Shown here piece by piece: positions 1 to 7,879 of a stretch of 18,905 nt of DNA. Within the stretch, counting starts at the first letter, position 1. Each line of letters opens with the position of its first letter. This DNA comes from UMGS172 sp045647525. GTDB lineage: Bacteria; Bacillota; Clostridia; Oscillospirales; Acutalibacteraceae. The position numbers and the translations under genes are program-made. A model generated the notes under the pieces. The model was not told the origin of the DNA, ran no database searches, and was given only the letters and a program-made list of their open reading frames with translations. Where the stretch lies: the NCBI GenBank assembly GCA_045647525.1, contig JAZRMK010000070.1:1-18905 (forward strand), in the 5' to 3' direction.

Positions 1-3000
1 GAACTTGACCAGCTTGGTCAGGTGCTCGTAGCGCTGCTTTGCGGCCTCTTCGTTCTTGATGAACAGCTCCTGAGCGCGCTCGGGGAAGGAGCGGGTCAGG
101 GAGGAGTAACGAGCCTCGTTCAGCAGGAACTCCTGATAGCCGCCCTTGGGAGCCTTGGAGTCCAGGATGAAGGGGTTCTTGCCCTGCTTCTTCAGGTCGG
201 GGTTGAAGCGGAACATGTTCCAGTAGCCGCACTCAACAGCCTTCTTCATCTCGTTCTGGCAGTTAACCATACCACCCTTAATGCTATGCATTTCGCAAGG
301 CGAGTAAGCGATGATGATAGAAGGACCCTTATATGCTTCAGCTTCCTTGATAGCCTCCAAAGTCTGATTCTGGTCAGCACCCATAGCGATCTGTGCTACG
401 TATACATAACCGTAAGACATTGCGATTTCTGCAAGGCTCTTCTTAGCGATTGCTTTACCTGCTGCGGCAAACTGTGCAACCTGGCCGATGTTAGAAGCCT
501 TAGATGCCTGACCGCCGGTGTTAGAGTAAACCTCGGTATCGAATACCATAATGTTTACATCTTCACCTGCTGCAAGAACATGGTCAACACCGCCGAAGCC
601 GATATCGTATGCCCAACCGTCACCACCGAAGATCCATACGGACTTCTTAGCGAGGTATTCTTTTTCAGCAAGAATTGCGGGTGCATCAGGGCAACCTGCG
701 GCAGCAGCCTTTTCAAGCTCTGCAATAAGTGCCTTAGTAGCGGCACCGTTCTTTTCGCCGTCCTCAGCAGTTGCCAAGAACTCCTCAGCAGCAGCCTTAA
801 ATTCAGCGGAAGCTTTATCAGATGCCATCATTTCTTCGATTTTAGCAACCAAACGTGCACGAACAGCCTTCTGGCCGAGGTACATACCAAAGCCGTGCTC
901 TGCGTTATCCTCAAACAAGGAGTTAGCCCAAGCAGGACCATGACCATCCTTATTGGTGGTGTACGGAGAAGTTGCGGCAGGACCGCCCCAGATAGAAGAA
1001 CAACCGGTTGCGTTAGAAATATACATTCTGTCACCGAACAACTGAGTAACAAGACGAGCATAAGCGGTTTCTGCACAACCTGCGCAAGAGCCGGAGAACT
1101 CCAAGAGAGGCTTCTTGTACTGAGAAGCAATAAGGTTCTGTGAACCTGCAACGCCTTCCTTTTCGGTTACGTTTGCTACGCAGTAATCGAATACGTCCTG
1201 CTCTGCGAGCTGAGACTCACGAGATACCATCTTCAACGAGTTGGTGGGACATACGCCGATACATACGCCGCAACCCATACAATCCATGGGAGAAACAGCA
1301 AGAGTATAAACATACTCGGTTCTTACAACAGGCTTGGGAGCCTTCTTCATATTTGCAGGAGCAGCTGCTACCTCTGCTGCATCAAGTGCAAACGGACGGA
1401 TAGTAGCATGAGGACATACATAAGCACACTTGTTACACTTTGCACAGGTCTCTGCATTCCATTCAGGAACGAGAACTGCAACTCCGCGCTTTTCATAAGC
1501 GGAAGCACCCTGCTCGAAGGTACCATCAGCGTGGTCAACGAAAGCAGAAACAGGCAAGCTGTCACCGTTCATCAATGCAACGGGTTTCATAATGCTGTCA
1601 ACCATCTTGACAAGCTTCTCTGCGCCTTCGGACTTATCAGCAGCTGCATTGTCAACTGCATCAGCCCAGCTTGCAGGAACGTCGATCTTAACGAACGCAG
1701 TAGCGCCGGCATCGATAGCCTTTTCGTTCATCTCAACGATTTCTTTACCCTTCTTCATGAACTTCTGTGCTTTTTCCTTCATATAGCCGATAGCTTCCTC
1801 TTTGGGAAGAACGTTGGAAAGAGCGAAGAAAGCAGACTGCAAAACAGTGTTGGTACGTTTGCCGAGACCGATCTGAGCTGCGAGGTCGATAGCGTTAACG
1901 GTATAGAGCTGAATGTTGTTTTCAGCAATGTAACGCTTTGCCTCTGCGGGCATATGCTCGTCGAGTTCCTCAGCAGTCCACTGGCAGGTGATAAGGAATA
2001 CACCACCGGGCTTAACGTCATTAACCATCTTGTAACCCTTGATTACATAAGAGGGGTTGTGGCAAGCAACGAAGTCAGCCTTGTTGATGTAGTAGGGGCT
2101 CTTAATGGGCTTATCGCCGAAACGAAGATGGCTGATAGTGATACCGCCGGTCTTCTTAGAGTCATACTGGAAGTATGCCTGAACATACTTGTCGGTGTGG
2201 TCACCGATAATCTTGATAGAGTCTTTATTAGCACCAACGGTACCGTCACCGCCAAGACCCCAGAACTTGCACTCGATGGTGCCTTCTGCTGCGGTGTTGG
2301 GTGCGGGTTTCTCTTCAAGAGAGAGATGGGTAACGTCATCGTTGATACCGAGAGTGAAGCGAGCCTTAGGCTCGTCCTTTTTAAGTTCATCGTATACAGC
2401 AAAGATGCTGGAAGGAGGAGTATCCTTGGAGCCAAGACCGTAACGGCCGCCAATAACCTTTGCAGTTCTGCCGGTAGCAGCTAATGCAGCTACAACGTCG
2501 AGGAACAAAGGCTCACCCAAAGAACCGGGCTCCTTAGTTCTGTCAAGAACAGCAATTTTCTTTGCAGTAGCAGGAATAGCCTCTGCCAACTTCTCTGCAA
2601 CGAAGGGACGGTACAAACGTACCTTTACAAGACCAACCTTTTCGCCTGCGGCGGTGAGGTAGTCTATAACTTCCTCTGCTACGTCACAAATAGAGCCCAT
2701 TGCGATGATAACATTCTCTGCATCGGGTGCGCCGTAGTAGTTGAAGAGCTTATAGTCAGTGCCGAGTTTGGCATTAACCTTATCCATATATTCTTCGACA
2801 ATAGCAGGAAGCTTGTCATAATACTCGTTGCAAGCCTCTCTGTGCTGGAAGAAAATATCGCCGTTTTCGTGCGAACCACGCATTACAGGACGCTCAGGGT
2901 TAAGCGCTCTCTTTCTGAAAGCAGCAACTGCGTCCATATCGCACATTTCTTTGAGGTCATCAAAATCCCAGACTTCAATCTTTTGGAGTTCATGAGAAGT

Positions 3001-3525
3001 ACGGAAACCGTCAAAGAAGTTGATGAAAGGAACACGACCCTTGATTGTTGCAAGGTGTGCAACAGCACCAAGGTCCATAACTTCCTGCGGGTTGGTTTCT
3101 GCAAGCATTGCAAAACCGGTCTGACGGCAAGCATAAACGTCAGAATGGTCGCCGAAAATGTTAAGAGCCTGAGAAGCAACGCAGCGAGCTGAAACGTGGA
3201 ATACGCTGGGGAGCAATTCACCGGCAATCTTATACATATTCGGAATCATCAAAAGAAGACCCTGAGATGCGGTGTAGGTAGTAGTAAGAGCACCTGCATT
3301 CAAAGAACCGTGAACAGTACCTGCTGCACCGGCCTCAGACTGCATTTCGGAAACCTTAACGGTTGTGCCGAAGATGTTTTTAAGTCCCTGTGCAGACCAC
3401 TGATCAACATAGTCAGCCATAGGACTGGACGGAGTAATAGGATAGATACCTGCTACTTCAGTAAACGCATAGGACACGTGAGCCGCAGCGTTGTTACCGT
3501 CCATAGTTTTCATTTTTCTTGCCAT
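1..3525 (-). CDS. nifJ: Pyruvate:ferredoxin (flavodoxin) oxidoreductase, 3' end cut by window edge
   Basis: Cytoplasmic enzyme that converts pyruvate and CoA to acetyl-CoA and CO2, reducing ferredoxin. I translated 1175 uninterrupted codons from ATG at 3525 to the window edge; clostridial homologues are about 1170-1180 residues, so only a few residues and the stop should be missing. Visible landmarks: the N-terminal pyruvate-binding domain (GIYPITPSSPMAD, 26-38), CoA/transketolase-like region with RLYRPF (303-308), two ferredoxin-type 4Fe4S motifs (C694/C697/C700/C704 and C749/C752/C755/C759), proximal-cluster cysteines C814, C817, C842 and C1077, and the TPP site (GGDGWAYDIGFGG, 967-979; DTEVYSNTGGQ, 996-1006). 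AGGAGG lies 8 nt before the start; a second ATG at codon 5 is less well placed. The last 86 codons have strikingly different codon usage (see findings). Monocistronic or first gene of a unit running off the window. Confidence 0.97.
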   Translation of the reverse strand, partial: MARKMKTMDGNNAAAHVSYAFTEVAGIYPITPSSPMADYVDQWSAQGLKNIFGTTVKVSEMQSEAGAAGTVHGSLNAGALTTTYTASQGLLLMIPNMYKIAGELLPSVFHVSARCVASQALNIFGDHSDVYACRQTGFAMLAETNPQEVMDLGAVAHLATIKGRVPFINFFDGFRTSHELQKIEVWDFDDLKEMCDMDAVAAFRKRALNPERPVMRGSHENGDIFFQHREACNEYYDKLPAIVEEYMDKVNAKLGTDYKLFNYYGAPDAENVIIAMGSICDVAEEVIDYLTAAGEKVGLVKVRLYRPFVAEKLAEAIPATAKKIAVLDRTKEPGSLGEPLFLDVVAALAATGRTAKVIGGRYGLGSKDTPPSSIFAVYDELKKDEPKARFTLGINDDVTHLSLEEKPAPNTAAEGTIECKFWGLGGDGTVGANKDSIKIIGDHTDKYVQAYFQYDSKKTGGITISHLRFGDKPIKSPYYINKADFVACHNPSYVIKGYKMVNDVKPGGVFLITCQWTAEELDEHMPAEAKRYIAENNIQLYTVNAIDLAAQIGLGKRTNTVLQSAFFALSNVLPKEEAIGYMKEKAQKFMKKGKEIVEMNEKAIDAGATAFVKIDVPASWADAVDNAAADKSEGAEKLVKMVDSIMKPVALMNGDSLPVSAFVDHADGTFEQGASAYEKRGVAVLVPEWNAETCAKCNKCAYVCPHATIRPFALDAAEVAAAPANMKKAPKPVVRTEYVYTLAVSPMDCMGCGVCIGVCPTNSLKMVSRESQLAEQDVFDYCVANVTEKEGVAGSQNLIASQYKKPLLEFSGSCAGCAETAYARLVTQLFGDRMYISNATGCSSIWGGPAATSPYTTNKDGHGPAWANSLFEDNAEHGFGMYLGQKAVRARLVAKIEEMMASDKASAEFKAAAEEFLATAEDGEKNGAATKALIAELEKAAAAGCPDAPAILAEKEYLAKKSVWIFGGDGWAYDIGFGGVDHVLAAGEDVNIMVFDTEVYSNTGGQASKASNIGQVAQFAAAGKAIAKKSLAEIAMSYGYVYVAQIAMGADQNQTLEAIKEAEAYKGPSIIIAYSPCEMHSIKGGMVNCQNEMKKAVECGYWNMFRFNPDLKKQGKNPFILDSKAPKGGYQEFLLNEARYSSLTRSFPERAQELFIKNEEAAKQRYEHLTKLVKF

Positions 3526-3600
3526 GGAAAGTTCCTCCTTATGTGAATTACATTAAAAACACGTTTTCCGCAGACAGACTCATCATCATATCTACGCACA

Positions 3601-3629
3601 ATGTTATAATAACACTTTTTTTGCGTCAA
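3601..3629 (-). promoter_or_regulatory. Putative nifJ promoter
   Basis: On the minus strand TTGACG (3624-3629) is followed after 17 nt by TAACAT (3601-3606), or after 15 nt by the better hexamer TATAAC (3603-3608). Either would give a leader of about 70 nt before the nifJ ATG. The rest of the 185-bp gap between the MATE stop and nifJ holds no gene; I see no convincing terminator hairpin for the upstream operon, so some read-through into nifJ is possible. Confidence 0.55.
3602..3614. repeat. 13-bp palindrome over the nifJ -10 region
   Basis: TGTTAT-A-ATAACA is a perfect inverted repeat (6-bp arms, one central base) lying directly on the proposed -10 element of nifJ. The position suits a repressor operator, but short AT-rich palindromes also arise by chance in such intergenic DNA. 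No regulator gene is in the window. Confidence 0.35.
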
Positions 3630-3710
3630 GTAAATAGAAATTATTTAAAAACTGTGATTTTTTTAACGCCACTTTATTGCGATGCACCTTTTGTTAATTC
3701 TTCGGTGAGA

Positions 3711-5153
3711 TTATTTCGCTTTTTTATCTACGCTCAATTCCCTCAAGACCTTTAACGTGATGGGTATAGAAATAATTATTGCAATTATATCTGCGGCGGG
3801 TTGTGCCAGTTCTACACCCAAAAGTCCAAACACAAACGGCAAAATCAATATCATCGGGATAAACGCCAATCCCTGTCTGGCAACTGCAAGCACCGTGGCG
3901 CTCACTGTTTTACCCATTGTTTGAAGCATCATATTGCTGATGACCACCCACGACATCACGGGGAATGTTATTGTCTGCAAACGAAGTGCGTCAGCTCCTA
4001 CTTTCAACGCTATCGCGTCATTAGCACGGAAAACTCCGATTATATCCTCAGCAAAAATAAACACGGGAATCGAAACCGTCACTAAAAATACAAGCGCAAA
4101 TTTAACACAGAACCAAAATGACTTTTTAACGCGTTTATGATACCCTGCTCCATAATTAAAACCACATACAGGTTGAAAACCCTGACCGAAGCCAATAAGA
4201 GTTGAAGCCGCAAAAAGCATTATTCTCGATACTATCGACATCGCCGCAATTGCAGAATCACCGGCAGCAGCGGTTCCGTAATACAATGCGCCATACACCC
4301 CTGCCATATTGTTAAGGCAGGCAGTGGAAACACTTGCAATACCCTGTCGTCCAAAGGACGGCAACCCGCCTTTTGAAATTTCCGAAAAAGAGAATCGGTC
4401 AAATTTCAAGGCTTTAATCTTTACCTTTATGCAGTCACTCTTGTAAATGCCGAAAATAAGCAAAACAAAACTTACGACTTGACCGATAACGGTAGCCAAA
4501 GCAGCGCCTATAACTTCCCAGCCGAAGACGAGAATGAACAATGCATCAAGGCCGATATTGAGAATCGCGCCAAACGAAATTCCAAACATCGCGAATGTGG
4601 CATTACCCTGAAAACGCATCTGATTATTGAGTACGACCGATGCCATATTTATCGGCGCACCCATAAGTATTATTCTCATATAATCGAGAGTATAGTCAAC
4701 GGTGCCTTCGGTTGCGCCAAACAAAAACGCAAACTGTTTGCCGAAGACAACGCCAAATACCGCAAGCAAAATGCCGGTGATTATAGCGTAGAAAAAGCCT
4801 GCCGAAGCTATTTTAGAGGCGTTTTCAGTATCCTGTTTTCCAAGCGCTCTCGAAATATAATTTCCCGAACCATGCCCGAAGAAAAAGCCCAACGCCTGAA
4901 TTATCGCCATCAACGGTGCCACAACACCAACAGCGGCGGTAGCTCTCGTTTGCATAATCGCCCTTATTGCTTCCACTTCGCCCGCACCTATCTTGCCCAC
5001 AAAATAGGTGTCTGCCATATTGTAAAACGTCGTCACCAACATACTGATAATGGTTGGTACCGCCAGTTTGCAGATAAGTTTCTCTACCGGCTCAGTCGTC
5101 ATTTTTATGAACTTTTCTTCCTGTGTAACAACAGGTCTTTTAGCCCTACCCAT
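3711..5153 (-). CDS. MATE family multidrug/cation exporter
   Basis: 480-residue integral membrane protein, the normal length for MATE transporters, which export organic cations or drugs in exchange for Na+ or H+. The sequence has about 12 hydrophobic segments in two related halves. It begins with a short cytoplasmic arm ending in TTEPVEKLICKLAVPTI (19-35), then the first helix with FYNMADTYFVGKIG (43-56), the family hallmark region, and GHGSGNYISRALGKQD (93-108). In the second half, GFGQGFQPVCGFNYGAG matches the MepA-like clostridial branch. There appear to be about 12 extra residues between the first helix and ATAAVGVV (71-78) compared with family members I remember. ATG at 5153 overlaps the upstream HAD stop by one base (TGATG), so translation is probably coupled; it is the last gene of the operon. 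The substrate cannot be told from sequence. Confidence 0.93.
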   Translation of the reverse strand: MGRAKRPVVTQEEKFIKMTTEPVEKLICKLAVPTIISMLVTTFYNMADTYFVGKIGAGEVEAIRAIMQTRATAAVGVVAPLMAIIQALGFFFGHGSGNYISRALGKQDTENASKIASAGFFYAIITGILLAVFGVVFGKQFAFLFGATEGTVDYTLDYMRIILMGAPINMASVVLNNQMRFQGNATFAMFGISFGAILNIGLDALFILVFGWEVIGAALATVIGQVVSFVLLIFGIYKSDCIKVKIKALKFDRFSFSEISKGGLPSFGRQGIASVSTACLNNMAGVYGALYYGTAAAGDSAIAAMSIVSRIMLFAASTLIGFGQGFQPVCGFNYGAGYHKRVKKSFWFCVKFALVFLVTVSIPVFIFAEDIIGVFRANDAIALKVGADALRLQTITFPVMSWVVISNMMLQTMGKTVSATVLAVARQGLAFIPMILILPFVFGLLGVELAQPAADIIAIIISIPITLKVLRELSVDKKAK

Positions 5154-5983
5154 CAGATTTCGCCTCTTTCAAAAAGTCCGCTTAAATACTTGGCAACCCC
5201 ATCGTTCTCATTTGTATCAATAACAATGTCAGCCACCTCTAATGCAGACGGTTGTGCGTTGCCCACGGCAACACCGACATCGGCATTCTGCAACATTTCC
5301 ACATCGTTGGAATTGTCGCCAAACGCTACTACTCTATCGAAGCCATACATGTCCTTTAAAATATTTATTGTGTTTTGTTTGCCCGCCTTTTCGGAGTAAA
5401 CCTCTATAAAATATTTTCCGTCACTGTAAGTGTCAAGATAATACGAAAACGCGATTTTCGGGATACATTCCAGTTCCTTTACAATCTTTAAAACCGTTTC
5501 TTTTTCATCAATCGCAGCAAGATAAACCGCACCCTTAGAGGTATCGTAACTTTCGACCTGTTCAAACTTTTTATAGCGCTGTTTTCTTTTTTCCACAAAG
5601 CGTTTTTCATATTCGCTTTTGGCAACCTTGTAATCTACACAAAGGTCACCCTCTTTGTCAAAAGTGAAATGCATCGGCGGACGGTTATACTTTTCAAAAA
5701 CCGATACCACCTGTTCTGCAACACAAGGTTCCATAAAGAAAACATTGAGCTGTTTTTTTGCGTTTATATCGGTAAGACAAACACCGTTCATCATAACAAC
5801 GGGAAGTTGCAATTTGAAGTCGGCAAGTATTTTAGAAGCACTGGAAATGGACCTTGCCGTCGCAAAGGTTATATTAACGCCTTTTTCGACAAGCGAATTC
5901 ACCGTTTTTAAAGTAAATTCCGACGGTCTGGCATCTTTGCCCAGCAGTGTTCCGTCGAGGTCACTGATATAAAGTGTTTTCAC
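5153..5983 (-). CDS. Cof-type HAD-superfamily phosphatase
   Basis: 276 residues, typical of Cof/YidA-type (subfamily IIB) haloacid-dehalogenase hydrolases that dephosphorylate sugar phosphates, cofactors such as PLP or flavin precursors. All HAD motifs are visible: motif I DLDGT with nucleophile D8 and acid D10; motif II Thr/Ser in FATARS (T42); a motif III lysine in SEKAGKQNT; motif IV GDNSND (222-227). The middle part between motifs II and III is the C2 cap domain that sets substrate choice. The start is GTG at 5983, immediately after the ABC-F stop codon; the site GGAGG sits inside the last codons of that upstream gene, 8 nt before the GTG. It ends in a one-base overlap with the MATE gene. 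The substrate and the reason for its place between an ABC-F protein and an exporter are unknown. Confidence 0.93.
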   Translation of the reverse strand: MKTLYISDLDGTLLGKDARPSEFTLKTVNSLVEKGVNITFATARSISSASKILADFKLQLPVVMMNGVCLTDINAKKQLNVFFMEPCVAEQVVSVFEKYNRPPMHFTFDKEGDLCVDYKVAKSEYEKRFVEKRKQRYKKFEQVESYDTSKGAVYLAAIDEKETVLKIVKELECIPKIAFSYYLDTYSDGKYFIEVYSEKAGKQNTINILKDMYGFDRVVAFGDNSNDVEMLQNADVGVAVGNAQPSALEVADIVIDTNENDGVAKYLSGLFERGEI

Positions 5984-5997
5984 TCAAAAGTCCTCCA
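5983..5997 (-). promoter_or_regulatory. Ribosome binding site and GTG start of the HAD gene
   Basis: On the minus strand GGAGG is part of the codons for the C-terminal Leu-Glu-Asp of the ABC-F protein and is followed by ACTTTTGA and GTG. The upstream stop TGA and the GTG are directly adjacent, so ribosomes finishing the ABC-F gene can restart here. This decides the start: no ATG with a comparable site is available. Confidence 0.8.
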
Positions 5998-7864
5998 ACT
6001 TTTCTCCTAAAATTTCCCATTCTTCCATAAGTTCCAAAAGCTTTTGCTCCAACTCGGCGGCTTTATCACTAAGTTCTGCCACCCTCACATAATCGGCAAT
6101 TACATCTTCGGATTGGAGTAGTGAGTTCACCTCTTCCAAATCCTTTTCCGTTTGTGCAATTTCCTGCTCGCATTTTTTAAAAGCAGTCTTTGCCTTGCGG
6201 AGATTTGAAGCATCCTGCTTTCTTTTTAAGTATTCATTTTTGGCGTCCGAGTTCTGCTTAACAGTGCGGACTTCGTCGGCCGAAACACGTGTATCAAGAT
6301 AGGTGTCGTAATTTCCGTTCAAAACATTGACTGTGCCGTCCTCGAAATACATAATCGAGGTGGCAAGACGGTTGATGAGATAACGGTCATGCGAAACGCA
6401 AATCAAGGTTCCGTCAAATCCTTCGAGAGCCTCTTCCAAGATTTCTCTCGATTCGAGATCAAGGTGGTTGGTTGGTTCGTCAAGCAACAATAAATTATTG
6501 TGCGCTAACATTAAACGACAAAGAGCAACCCTTGCTCTCTCTCCACCCGACAGATTTTCTATCAGATTAAAAACCTCGTCACCCTTGAATAAAAACAGTG
6601 CCAATGCACTGCGTATTGCTGTATCAGACAAACGCGGATAGTCATCACGGAGCTGACCGAACACAGTCTTTCTCAAATCAAGGTTCCTCTGGTGCTGGTC
6701 GAAATAACCAACCGATACGCCGACGCCGTACTCCGTAGCCGATTTATCAACAAGTTGGCGTAAAAGGGTGGTTTTTCCGCATCCGTTTGGTCCGATTATG
6801 AAGATTCTTTCGCCTCTTTTTACGTTTAAAGAAACGTTTTCATAAAGCGTTTTTTCCTCAAAAGCCACTCTCAGGTTTTGCGCTTTTAACACGTCGTTTC
6901 CGCTTACCGTTAAAGAGGAAAATGACAGCGTCATATTTTCCTTTTCGCTATCCGGAATTTCAAGCCCTTCTAACATACGGTCGATCATTTTCTGCTTGCT
7001 CTCAGCAGTTTTTATGTTCTTTTCGCGGTTCCACCTGCGTTGCTGTTCAATTATTCTTTCAATGCGGTCAACCTCACGCATTGTGTTCTCGTAATTGCGC
7101 CGAACAGCCTCTTTGCGTTCTTCACGAACAGTGCAATATTTCGAGTAATTTCCGTTGCAGGTATATAACTTGCGGTTGTCAAGTTCGAATATCTTATTGG
7201 CAACACGGTCAAGAAAATATCGATCGTGCGAAATGATAATGACCGCACGTTTGCAACTCTTTATATATCCGTCGAGCCACTCGATAGCGTCAATATCGAG
7301 ATGGTTGGTCGGTTCGTCAAGCAGAATTACATCGGGTGCCGACAAAAGCAGCTTGCAAAGTTCAATCTTCGACCTCTGTCCGCCCGAAAGTTCCGAAACG
7401 GAAAGTTTTTGTTCTTCCGGACTGAAACCGATACCTTGAAGAGCCGAGGCAGTACGCGAACGGAAAACAAGACCGCCTTCGCGCTCAAATCTTTCCCTTA
7501 AAGCCGTTTGCTTTGCAATAAGTTCACTGTCGGACGAGGTTTCCAATCTCAAATTGACCTCATTGAGTTCAATTTCCATATCGATAAGCTTTTGGAAAAC
7601 CGTCAGTGTTTCTTCGTACGCCGAGAGGCGTGAACCTTGGCAGGCGCGCTGCTGCAAAACGCCCACTGAAATGCCGCTTTGCCTAACAACCGAGCCTGCA
7701 TCATACGGTTCGCCACCGGTCAAAATATTGAACAATGTTGTCTTTCCGCATCCGTTTGAGCCTATAAGCCCAATAATATCATTAGGCTCAACCGAAAATG
7801 TAATATCATCAAAAAGCAGATTGTCACCAAAGCTTTTGGTGAGTCCGTTTACTCCTATTAACAT
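5984..7864 (-). CDS. ABC-F family ATPase (translation factor / ribosome-associated)
   Basis: 626-residue soluble protein with two ATP-binding cassettes and no membrane segments, the ABC-F layout. Domain 1: Walker A GSNGCGKTT (35-43), signature LSGGQ (159-163), Walker B with LLDEPTNHLD (181-190). The charged linker (about 250-300, rich in Arg/Glu/Lys) is the P-site interaction motif region that reaches toward the peptidyl-tRNA. Domain 2: Walker A GPNGCGKTT (358-366), signature LSGGE (438-442), Walker B LLLDEPTNHLD. A C-terminal coiled coil (about 540-620) puts it in the Uup/YfmR/YdiF-like group rather than the short EttA type. Family members act on stalled or antibiotic-bound ribosomes. The linker is not obviously long, so housekeeping translation rescue is at least as likely as drug resistance. 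ATG at 7864 has a GAGGG site 5 nt upstream; 15 nt separate it from the DAHP synthase stop. Confidence 0.95.
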   Translation of the reverse strand: MLIGVNGLTKSFGDNLLFDDITFSVEPNDIIGLIGSNGCGKTTLFNILTGGEPYDAGSVVRQSGISVGVLQQRACQGSRLSAYEETLTVFQKLIDMEIELNEVNLRLETSSDSELIAKQTALRERFEREGGLVFRSRTASALQGIGFSPEEQKLSVSELSGGQRSKIELCKLLLSAPDVILLDEPTNHLDIDAIEWLDGYIKSCKRAVIIISHDRYFLDRVANKIFELDNRKLYTCNGNYSKYCTVREERKEAVRRNYENTMREVDRIERIIEQQRRWNREKNIKTAESKQKMIDRMLEGLEIPDSEKENMTLSFSSLTVSGNDVLKAQNLRVAFEEKTLYENVSLNVKRGERIFIIGPNGCGKTTLLRQLVDKSATEYGVGVSVGYFDQHQRNLDLRKTVFGQLRDDYPRLSDTAIRSALALFLFKGDEVFNLIENLSGGERARVALCRLMLAHNNLLLLDEPTNHLDLESREILEEALEGFDGTLICVSHDRYLINRLATSIMYFEDGTVNVLNGNYDTYLDTRVSADEVRTVKQNSDAKNEYLKRKQDASNLRKAKTAFKKCEQEIAQTEKDLEEVNSLLQSEDVIADYVRVAELSDKAAELEQKLLELMEEWEILGEKLEDF

Positions 7865-7879
7865 CAGTTCCCTCTGTGA

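Noticed and set aside
22..2484. Long open frames on the plus strand (22-1143 and 1408-2484) that could be read as proteins
   Set aside because: They lie antisense to nifJ, whose translation is continuous and carries all expected motifs. The plus-strand products have no recognisable domain and lack good ribosome binding sites.
1..3525. Frameshift or pseudogene in nifJ
   Set aside because: I translated the minus strand from 3525 to the edge without a stop, and all cluster cysteines and TPP residues are present in order. The gene is only cut by the window.
3630..3710. Intrinsic terminator after the MATE gene
   Set aside because: The T/A-rich stretches here are not preceded by a stable G+C-containing stem; only 3-bp pairings are possible.
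4479..5399. 306-codon open frame on the plus strand spanning the MATE/HAD junction
   Set aside because: Antisense to two well-supported genes, with a composition rich in His, Arg, Asn and Tyr as expected of a reverse-strand shadow, and no ribosome binding site.
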